Source of the DNA: Xestospongia muta
Taxonomy: Eukaryota; Porifera; Demospongiae; Haplosclerida; Petrosiidae
Direction: 5' to 3'
Length of the DNA: 64,000 nt
Assembly (NCBI GenBank): GCA_963693285.1
Contig: OY848923.1
Span: 3,668,038 to 3,732,037 of the forward strand
The first letter of the stretch is position 1. Each line of letters begins with the position of its first letter. A program made the position numbers and the translations under genes. This document shows, in pieces, positions 1 to 11,700 of this stretch. The notes beneath the pieces are model-generated. The model saw nothing but the letters and a program-made list of their open reading frames with translations, had not been told where the DNA came from and searched no databases.

Positions 1-62
1 TAATATTCTACATAATTTAATGCTATTATAATCATCAATAAATACTTGTGTACTTCCTCTAG

Positions 63-2711
63 TATCAGCAAACAGCTCTACATTTAGCATCAAAAGGAGG
101 TTACTGTGATATCGTACAGCTTCTGTTAAACTCCAATGCAGATCCCAATATTTGTGACAGGGTCAGTGCTTATTGTTTGTAGAGATTACTACAAGTTACT
201 AGATTTAAATCAGTATTTAATAGAATGTTATGGGTGTGCCTGTTAGCAATTTCTAAAGCAACCTATTGTTCAATTTTGTTAATAAAGGATTAACAAAGAT
301 AGTCAATGTCAGGTATCAATAGGTCTGGCCTGTTATAATAGTAGTACATATAGTTGGAAACATGTTGGTATTCAAAGAGGTCCCACTTATGTTGTGCCAT
401 TGTGTAAAACTGTACTGCCGATGGTAGGAATTTTTTTTAATCATTATACTATAATTTTATACTGTTATTAGACTTACACACAAAGCCTTAACCATTGAGC
501 ATTGGAAGAACATCCAGTAGTGAACTATACTTCTTTATTATTCTATGATAACTACTTGAAATCTCCAGTTTTCAATAATAGAGAAAAAACTGAAATACCA
601 ATGCATACAAAAGCATCTTAGGACATTTTATAATTTCACTCCAGTTTAAATTTTAATATGTTGTCCATTTTATAATTGGTATATATTATAATATTTTATA
701 TAATTTAATGCTATTATAATCAATAATAAACACTTGTGTAATTCCTCTAGGATCAGCAAACAGCTCTACATTTCGCATCAAAAGGGAGTTACTGTGATAT
801 CGTACAGCTACTGTTAAAAATCTCCAATGCAGATCCCAATATTTGTGATGTGGTCAGTTTATATTGTTTATATAGATTACTACATGTTCTAGATTTAAAT
901 CAGTATTTACTAGATATAGAATGTAAATGGTGTGGCTATTAGTAATTTCTACATTGACGTATTGTTCAAATTTTTGTTATAAAGGATTAACAAAGATAGT
1001 CAGTGTCAAGTATCAGTAGGTTTGGCCTGTTATAATAGTAATACATATAGTTAGAAACATGTTGCTATTCACAGAGGTCCCACTAGTATGTTGTGCCATT
1101 TGTGTCAAACTGTTCTGATAATTGTAGGCATTCTGTCATTAGCATTATACGTTACTTTTATACAGTTACTAGATTTGCAGCCAAGCTTAAACCCTATACC
1201 CTTGAGTGTAAGAAAAACATCCAGTAGTGAGCCATACGTCTCTATTATTCTATGATAACTACTTCAAATTTTGAGTTTTTAAGGATAGGGAAAGCAACTG
1301 AAATACCAATACATCCGAAAGCATCTTAGGACAATTTTATAATTTTAATCCTGTTTACATTTTAATATGTCGTCCATACCATCATTGGTATATATTATAA
1401 TGTTCTATAAAATTAATGCCATTTTAATCAATAATATATATTTGCGTACTTCCTCTAGTATCAGCAAACAGCTCTACATTTAGCATCAGAAGGAGGTTAC
1501 TGTGATATTGTACAACTTTTGTTAAACTCTAATGCAGATCCCGATATTTGTGATGAGGTCAGTATATATTGTTTGTAGAGATTACTATATGTTACTAGAT
1601 TTAAATCGGTATTTAATAGAATGTTATGGGTGTGGCTGTTAGCAATTTCTAAATTGACATGTTGTTCAAATTTTTGTTAATAGAGGATTAAGAAAGATAG
1701 TCAGTGTTAGGTATCAGTAGGTGTGTCCTGTTATAATAGTAGTACATATAGTTGGAAACATGTTGGTATTCACGGAGGTCCCATTAGTATGTTGTGCCAT
1801 TTGTGTCAAACTGTTTTTATGAATGTAGGAGTTGTATCATTAGCATTATACCATAATTTTATACTGTTACTAGACTTACAGCTAAAGCCTAAACCCAAAA
1901 GTTTTGAGTGTAGGTAGAACATCCAGTAGTGAGTCATACTTCTCTATTATTCCATGATAACTACTTCAAATTTTTGAGCTTTTAAGAATAGGGAAAGCAA
2001 CTGAAAAACCAATACATCTGAAAGCATCTTAGGACAATTTTATAATATTAATATATCGTCCATATCATTATTGGTATATATTATAATGTTCTATAGAAGT
2101 TAATGCCACTTTAATGAACAATAAATATTTGTGTACTTCCTTTAGGATCAGCAAACAGCTCTACATTATGCATCAAAAAAGGGTTACTGTGATATTGTAC
2201 AGCTTCTGTTAAACTCCAATGCTGGTTCTAATATTTATGACATGGTCAGTGTATATTGTTTGTAGACATTACTACATGTTACTAGGAGTTGTATCATTAG
2301 CATTATTCTATACGTTTATACTGTTATTAGACTTGCAGCCAAAGCCTAAACCTTAAAATCTTGAGCATAGAAAAAATATCCAGTAGTGAGCCATACTTCT
2401 CTATTACTGTATGATAACTTTTTCAAATCTCCAATTTTCAATAATAGAGAAAACAACTGCAATACCAATACATCCAACAGGATGCTCAGACAATTTTTAT
2501 AATTTAATATTGTTTAATTTTAATAAGTGGACCATTTTATTATTGGTATATATTATAATATTCTATAAAATTTTAATGCTATTATAATAAACAATAAATG
2601 TACTTCCTCTAGTATCTGCAAACACCTCTACATATAGCATCAGAAGGAGGTTACTGTGATATCGTACATCTACTGTTAAAATTCAATGCAGATCCAAATA
2701 TTTGTGATTGG
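63..2711 (+). CDS. Ankyrin exon block A of gene 1 (five single-repeat exons)
   Basis: Exons 63-161, 751-852, 1459-1557, 2146-2244 and 2613-2711 each encode one ankyrin repeat with the TALHLAS / DIVQLLLNSNADPN pattern. Each starts after a TTAG or CTAG acceptor and ends before GTCAGT, in phase 0 at both ends. Four are 99 bp (33 residues). The second is 102 bp because of one in-frame codon insertion. The fourth has changed the usual loop residues ADPN to AGSN. The fifth carries TP in place of TA at the tetrapeptide. The first residue alternates Tyr, Asp, Tyr, Asp, Tyr along the block. The introns between exons are also homologous, so the unit that was duplicated was about 690-710 bp of exon plus intron, with one shorter spacing of 467 bp before the fifth exon. 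Confidence 0.88.
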
Positions 2712-5700
2712 GTCAGTGTATATTGTTTGTAAATATTACTACATATTACTAGCTGTAAATCAATATTTAATAGATATAGAAACAATTCTATCTACTACAA
2801 TTTCACTATCATCTACCTCATGATTTTGGAGATCTCTTTGAAATGGAATGTTGTTATCCATCTCGTTAATAGAGCTATACAGCTCCTACTCCTCCCTCAT
2901 CTCCAAAAATCACCATTCTGTCTCGCTTATTGATGACAATCTGTGTCCTCCATAAATAGGATCCCTAGCTTTTCTCTTAGTAGTAGTGAATTCCATGATA
3001 AAATGAAGTTACCAATGACTAAATGTGTTTTTTATATACAGACATACCACCTCCTTTGATATTATACTGGTTTAATGTCTGTTAACTTGTCTAATCTAGT
3101 TATCACAATCTTGTACCATACACATTGTCATGGTTAGATCTAAGTGTTAACACACTAAAGGATATGTAAATCCAGAAAGAGCATGTCTTGTTAATTGTAA
3201 GAAAAATGCACTAAGTCTTGATTAGTAGACAAATGTGGAAATTACCATAAACCTAATATGTAAAACAATATATAAAACATTAATGTGTTCTACATGAAAT
3301 AAACACGATCAGTCCTAAGATTGTTTTTGGACCATATGTGCATATATAATTCTATATATGTTTAATTTAACAAGTTTAATCTATTATTATTATTATTATT
3401 AGACAATTTATTTCATTTTATAGTGGGGACATAGTCCACTTTATCTAGCATACTGGTATGGTCATGATAACATTGTTAAACTCTTACATTCTTTTGGAGC
3501 AAGAGATATGGATCAAGTTAGAAATGTAAGTGATAAACATAATAATATAATTACTGTATATGATGACATGGACATAATTACCTTATACGTTATGATATAT
3601 TATAAACATGACCTAATTATATGCGGGTACATGTCACAGTTATAATATATTATTTATTTTAATAGGATGTCTTACTTTTGACTGCAGCTGAAAATGGTGA
3701 TATAGAAAAAGTAACTCAAGCACTTACATCAGATGCTAATGTCAATGTTCGTCATGGTCATTATAATAAGGTTAGTACACTTAATTAAATTGTAATAAAT
3801 TATTGTTGTTTGTTAGTGTTTACTTTTTAAAGTAATATATTCTATAACAACAGAGATCAATGACAGGCACTTAAGAGATTTAGCTCTACCCACACTTTAT
3901 TTTTCATCTAGAAGGTAGTGAAATATCTCTGAAAAAGGAATTTTTCAACCCAGAGCTTTAATTAATATGCCTATATTTTGACATTTTGACAAACTTCCTA
4001 CTAGACGTGCACTATTAGTACATTTTTTTACAAATTCAAGTTTATTAAAACACTATTAATTTGTTTGTAACCTAGTAGATTTGTATTTTTTGATATAATC
4101 TTGTCTTTGATAAATAATATTCATGGTCATGAATGTCAGGCCACAAATGATGTGAACATTTCTATTAGTAAATTCTATGGATCTAACCTTTGAAGTCTTA
4201 GTTTGTGGACTAACAATATACCAAGTAATCCTTAAAAGAATCCTGTTTTTCACAGAGGCACCATTAGATTTGTAAAACTAGTACAAACTTGGTGTTATGT
4301 TGTTATAACTAAGACATGTGGTTAGAAAATGTTGGGATTATTATTATTAAAGGAAAAAGTAGACATATTTAAAACTACTAAAAGTTGTGTGTAAGATGTC
4401 TAGAGCAGTATGAAGGTGAATAAGATGAAAGACAAAGTTAGAACCTAAGTACATGACCAAATTTATATCTTATGAGTTATTATTTTAAAAGACATTACAT
4501 TATAATAAACAAACAAGCCTAGCATATCCATGTAGTTAATAATAATGGTTGCCATGATCCAAATATAAATTATTACTTATCTCTTTCAGAGCAGGTGTTA
4601 TAGTTGTTACACTAATACTTGTATTAATATAATACTGCGAGTTGTTTCTTATCAATAAACTTTTATAAATTAATAAATATATCTGTGCAATTGTAGTTAT
4701 TATTTTTTTTCGCTAGCACACTTTACATACTAGACAATTATAAGATGTTTTAGACTTCTCTATTATTCTATGATAATTACTTGAAGTCTCTAGTTTTCAA
4801 TGATAGAGAAAACATCCGCAATAACAATGCATCCAAAAGGACCTTAGAAAAATTTTATAATTTTAATCCTGTTTAAATTTTAATATGGGGTTCATTTTAT
4901 TATTGGTATATATTATAATGCTCTATATAATTAAATGCTATTATAATGAACAATAAATACTTGTGTACTTCCTCTAGGATCAGCAAACAGCTCTACATTT
5001 AGCATCAAAAGGAGGTTACTGTGATATCGTACAGCTAGTGTTAAACTCCAATGCAAATCCCAATATTTGTGACAGGGTCAGTGTATATTGTTTGTAGAGA
5101 TTACTACATGTTACTAGATTTAAATCAGTATTTAATAGATATAAAATGTTATGGGTGTGTCTGTTAGCAATTTCTGCATCGACCTGTTGTTCAATGTTTT
5201 GTTCGTAAAAGATTAGCAAAGATAGTCAGTGTCAGGTATCAGTAGATGTGGCCTGTTATAATAGTAGTACATATAGTTGGAAACATGTTGGTATTCATAG
5301 AGGTGCCACTAGTATCTATGCCATTTGTGTCAAACTGCTCTAATGATTGTAGTTATTGTGTCATTATCATTATACTATACTATTATACTGTTACTGGACT
5401 TTTAGCCAAAGCCTAAACCTTAAACCCTTAAGCATAGGAAAAACATCCAGTAGTGAGCCATTCTTCTCTAATATTCTATGATAACTTCTTGAAATCTCCA
5501 GTTTCAATAATAGAGAAAACACTGCAATATCATTACATCCAAAAGCATCTTTGGACAATTTTTATAATTTTAATTCTGTTTAAATTTTAATATGTTGTCC
5601 AAATTATTATTGGTATATATTATAATATTTCATAAAATTTAATGCCATTTTAATGAATAATATATATTTGTGTACTTCCTCTAGTATCAGCAAACAGCTC

Positions 5701-8700
5701 TACATTTAGCGTCAGAAGGAGGTTCCTGTGATATTGTACAACTATTGTTAAACTCTAATGCAGATCCCAATATTTGTGATGAGGTCAGTGTATATTTTTT
5801 ATAAAGATAACTGCATGTTTCTAGATTTAAATCAGTACTTAATAGAATGTTGTGTGTGTGGCTGTTAGCAATTTCTAAATTGACCTGTTGTTCAAATTTT
5901 TGTTAATAAATGATAAACAAAGATAGTCAGTGTCAGGTATATCAGTAGGCATGGGCTGTTATAATAGCAGTACATATAGTTGTAAACATGTTGGTATTCA
6001 CAGAGGTCCCATTAATATGTTGTGCCATTTGTGTCAAACTGTTTTTATGAACATAGGAGTTGTATCATTAGCATTATACCATAATTTTATACTGTTATTA
6101 GACTTACAGCCAAAGCCTAAACTTTAAACCCTTGAGCATAAAAAACATGCAGTAGTGAACCATTTTTTTCCTAATATTCTATAACGACTTGAAATTTCCA
6201 GTTTTTAATAATAGACAAAAACAACTGCAATACCAATACATCCAAAAGCATCTTAGGGCAATTTTTTATAATTTTAATCCTGTTTAAATATGTGATCCAT
6301 TTTATCATTGCTATATATTATGATATTCTATAAAATTCAATGCTATTACAATCAACAATAAACATTTGTGTATTTCCTACAGGATCAGCAAACACCTCTA
6401 CATTTCGCATCAAAAGGAGGTTACTGTGATATCGTACAACTATTGTTAAACTCCAATGCAGATTCCAATATTTGTGATAAATTTGTAAGTGTATATGAGA
6501 TTACTACATTTTACTAGATTTAAAACAGTATTTAATGGATATAGAATGTTATGGGTGTGGCTGTTAGCAATTTCTACATTGACCTGTTGTTCAAATTTTT
6601 GTTAGTAAAGGATTAACAAAGATAGTCAGTGTCAGGTATATCAGTAGGCATGGGCTGTTATAATAGTAGTACATATAGTTGGAAACATGTTGGTATTCAA
6701 AGAGTTCCTGTAGTATGCTATGTTATTTGTGTCAAACTGTTCTAATGATTATAGTCATTGTATTATTATCATTATACTATACTTTTATACTGTTACTAGA
6801 CTAACACCCAAAGCCTAAACCCTAAACCCTTGAGCATAGGAAAAATATCCAGTAGTGGGCCATTCTTTTCTAATATTCTATGATAAGTGCTTCAATCTCC
6901 AGTTTTCAATAATAGAGAAAACAACTGCAATACCAAAGCATCCATCCAAAAGCATCTTATGACAATTTTTACAATTTTAATCCTGTTTAAATTTTAATTA
7001 TTGTTCCATTTTATTATTGGTATATATTATAATATTCTATCAAATTTAATTGCTATTATAATCAACAGTAAACACTTGTGTACTTTCTCTAGTATCAACA
7101 AACAGCTCTACATTTTGCATCAAAAGGGGGTTACTATGATATCGTAAAACTACTGTTAAACTTCAATGCAGATCCCAATATTTGTGATGAGGTCAGTATA
7201 TATTGTTTGTAGAGATTACTACATGTTACTAGATTCGAATCAGTATTTAATAGATAGAGAATGTTATGAGTGTGGCTGTTAGCAATTTCTCTATTGAGTT
7301 TTTGTTCAATTTTTTGTTATTAAAGGATTAATAAAGATAGTCAATGTTTATCACTAGGTGTGGCCTGTTATAATAGTAATACATATAGTTATAAACATGT
7401 TGGTATTCACAAAGGTTCCATTAATAGGGTATGCCATTTGTGTCAAACTGTTCTGATGATTATAGGAGTTGTATCATTAGCATTATGCATTACTTTTATA
7501 TTGTTATTAGACTTGCATCCAAACTCTAAACTTTAAACTCTTGAGCATAGGAAAAACATACAGTAGTGAGGCATATTTCTCTATTATTCTATGATAACTA
7601 CTCCAGTTTTCAATAATAGAGAACACAACTGCAATACCAATACATCTAAAAGCATCTTAGGACAATTTTTATAATTTTAATTCTGTTTAAATTTTAATAA
7701 CTGTTCCATTTCATTATTGGTATATATTATAATATTCTACATAATTTAATGCTATTATAGTCAACAATAAATACTCATGTACTTCCTCTAGTATCAGCAA
7801 ACAACTCTACATTTTGCATCGAAAGGGGGTTACTGTGATATCATACAGCTACTGTTAAACTCCAATGCAGATCCCAATATTTGTGACATGGTCAGTGTAT
7901 ATTGTTTGTAGAGATTACTACATGTTACTAGATTTAAATCAGTATCTAATAGAATGTTATGGGTGTGGCTGTTAGCAATTTTTACATTGATCTATTGTTC
8001 AAATTTTCGTTAGTAAAGAATTAACAAAGATAGTCAGTGTCAAGTGTTAGTAAATGTGTCCTGTTATAATAGTAGTACATATAGTTGGAAACATCTTGGT
8101 ATTCACACAGGTTCCACTAATATGATATGCCATTTTGTCAAACTGTTCTGATGATTATAGAAGTTATAGCATTAGTATTATACTATACTGTTATAATGTT
8201 ACTAGACCTGCAGCCAAAGCCTAAACCCTAAACAAATGAACAAAAAAGGAACAGCCAATAGTGAACCATTCTGTTTTAATTTTGAGATAGGAGACACATC
8301 GACATGTATATTAGGTGTAAAAAGTTATCTAGTTGTTATCAAGAGGTGTGTTTAAAATGTTGTAGCTATTTATAAAAGTGGTAGTAATAATCCAAAGATA
8401 AAGTGTTGCTTATCCCTTCTTTCAGTCCAGATGTTATAATTGTTGTATTAATAGTTGTATTAATATAATACTGTAGTCCCAGTTCTTTCTTATCACTAAA
8501 CTTTTATAAATTGATTTTATATATCTGTAGTAGTTGTAGTTCGTTATTTTCATTACATGGACTTGATAGTGACAATAGGAAGGATGGAGCATACATTATG
8601 GATGTTGAATAAGCTTATGTCATCCATGGATATACGTTACTCACTATATATTAACATGTAACAGACATTGCTATTCTAATTAACTTGTGCTTACATTGAG

Positions 8701-11700
8701 AAGACATAATTACCCCTAAACTCTGATGGACATAAGAGTAATGTCATGGAGCAATGTGCATTATCTAGGAATGTCCTTAACACATCTAAATTACTTATGG
8801 TTACTAATATAACTAGACCCCTCCCCTAAAAATTAAACCTTAACAATGATGACATACCTGACATATATTGCACTTGATTTCCAAAGCTTAAGATAATTGA
8901 AGAATAATCTCTCTTATAAAAGGACTAGCATTATATTGCAGTGGGTGTGACTTATAAAATTCATATATACTAAACTCAATCTGGGAATTTCCTTAAAATG
9001 CTTCATTCTCAAATTATGGTAATTTTACTTACCTTATCTGCTAAGATCATTGTGTCTGTTCCTATTTGAAAAATAATAATTGTTATTATGTGATCAATAA
9101 CCACATGTAAGTGACTTGTTTGATGAGTTTCTTCAAGTTTCCTCTTCTATCTACTTGCACATTTTGGTTGAGTGAAAATTTTAGTAAGTGTTATAAAACC
9201 TGAGTCTACAAAATATACAGCTTACCAAAAGAACAGAGTCTCAGTTAACTGCCAATTGTGAATCATCACAAAATAACCAACTACATCACTGCCATTTGGT
9301 CATGTTGCCTAGGTATATGACAAAAAACATTGTTTTTCTTATGGTCTTTAAACATAGCACTTAAAGGAAAAAAATAGGCATGTAGGAAGCAAACACAGAC
9401 TAATATCTGTATGAACTGGTTTCAAATTCAAAGATTTTGTCTTTGTTTCTATATTTGTGACTATACTGATATATCTTTCAGTGTGTATTATGTTTCTTTC
9501 CATTGTAACACATTATTGATTTTATAATATCAATATTTGAAGGGAAATTAATTATAACATTTAAATAACAACATTGTTTGCAAAGTTTTCATTGTTACTC
9601 TATTAGGAGATTATATAACATTATGTATAAATCATACATACATGTATAATCTAGATTGCATTAATAATAAATATCATTGTATATCTTTATTCTTTGCAGA
9701 ATGGGGACTCTCCATTACATCTTGCTTGTGCAAACAGTAAAGTAGATGTGATTTCATATCTACTTCACACTGGAAAAGTTGATCCACTTGCTCGTAACAA
9801 TCATCAGAATACACCACTAGAACAAGTCAGATTGTATGATCCAAACAGATTTGAAATATTGAAGATGTTTAAGCCATTTGAGAAAAGTCGTCAAGATTAT
9901 CCAGTTGATTCATATAGAAAAGTATTTTTTTGTGGAAACATGACAGCTGGAAAGAGTTCATTAGCCCAATGCATTATATATCGTGCTGATAAACCTCCTG
10001 ATTATCACTACAATCCTTCTCAATGTGTTGAAGGTGTGCAATTGGAAACTGCCGGTATTAACTATCATAATGTTCGTAGTCGTGAAGTTGGCAATGTTAT
10101 TATTTATGATTTTGCTGGTCATCAAGAATATTATAGTAGTCACGCAGCTGTGCTAGAGAATCTTATGTTGAGAACTCCTGCAGTTTTTACAATAGTTGTA
10201 GATTCGACTAGAGGTTTTGACTACTTCAAGAAACAGTTGTATTACTGGTTTAACTTTATTGAAAATGTTTGCGCTAATTTAACTAAACCTTCTCAAGTGA
10301 TTGTTGTTGGAAGCTATGCTGATCAATTTACCGACTGTTATGATGAATTCAAGTTACATGTCAATTATGTTGTTAAAGATGCCATCCGTAAACAAGAGTA
10401 TAGAGGTTTTGTTGTCATGGAGTGTCATCGTCCAGGAGGAAAAGGATTCCCTGAATTCATTGTTCATCTTCGTGAAAGTTGTAAGGCTGTTTTTGATAAG
10501 TCTGACAACATTACTTATTATTGCCATGTCCATTATGCCTACCTCCAAAAGCTACAGAAAGTAGCTATTAGCATTAATGAGATTATTAAAAACCTAAAAG
10601 CTCTTGGTGATCCATCCCTCCCTTCAGATGAAACAGTTTTGGTTGACTACTTGTCAATTCTCAGCGACAAAGGTCTTGTTCTTTTTCTGAGAAACAAAAT
10701 AGTGTCTAATAGTTGGATTGTAGTCAACAAAATAAGCCTCCTTGCTGAAGTTAATGGTGTTCTTTTTAATAAGAACATCAAGCGTCTACCTATACCAACC
10801 TCTAGCAACACTGGTATTGTCCATGTTTCTGTTTTAAAAGAGCTGTTTCCAACATATGATACAAGTATGCTTATTGATTTTTTAATTAATATGGAATTTT
10901 GTCATGTTATTGATTTAGACACACTGAATGCTATTACTACCAACCTGTCTTCATCAGATCATGTTTCTAATCTTGACGTCCTTTTTTTTCCAGCCCTTGT
11001 CACCACAGAGCCTCCTTCAGATTTAAATGATCATTTCAAAAGTGGATTTGGTTGGTGCTTGTATTGCCCTAATCCATTTCAATTTCTCTCTGTTCGCTTC
11101 CTTCACATTCTTTTGCTTCGATTGGCTTATCAATATTCTCTTCCTCGTCGCCGTAAGGTTGGTGAAGTAGTTACAAAATCTGCTATAGAGCAGTTGAATC
11201 GTCGTTGTACAGTCTGGAAGAATGGTATTTATTGGAAGCATAGTATTGATGTAGTAGTGGAAGTGACAGATCACAATAGATGTGTCACTGTATTTGTTTC
11301 CAATGACAAAGGAGTTGAAAGTCAAAAAATATGTTGCTCTGTTATAAAAATGGTTCTTTCTCTTCAAAAGCAGTTTTGTCCATGTAAAATTGAAGAGTAC
11401 ATCATCCCTCCTGGATCTTTAACTGACATTCGTAGTAAGACCATTACTAAACGAATACTCTATGAAGTAAATGATGTAGCTCGAGTAATGCTAGTTAACG
11501 AAGAAATATTTGACCATAATGAAGTTCAAGACAGTCCAATCAATGTCAAACACATTTGTCCACATGAGCCATACATCTCGCTTGCACCAGCTGTCATCCA
11601 TGCCTTATTCTTTAATAGTAAAGCCAATCAAGTTATTCCAGAGAAATTTCTTCAACACATTCAAAAATTTGTTCCTAGTATAATGTCATCATATAATACA

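Noticed and set aside
1723..1917. ORF of 64 codons, similar to the ORFs at 5930-6127 and elsewhere in the array
   Set aside because: It lies in the repeated intron between ankyrin exons. It recurs because the intron is duplicated, and stops break it in most copies.
63..8270. CRISPR-like spacing of short identical repeats
   Set aside because: The repeats are ankyrin exons with 600-bp homologous introns in a eukaryotic gene. Neither length nor spacing fits a CRISPR array.
10301..11367. ORFs overlapping the large exon of gene 1 on both strands
   Set aside because: Shadows of the ROCO-like frame, without family likeness.
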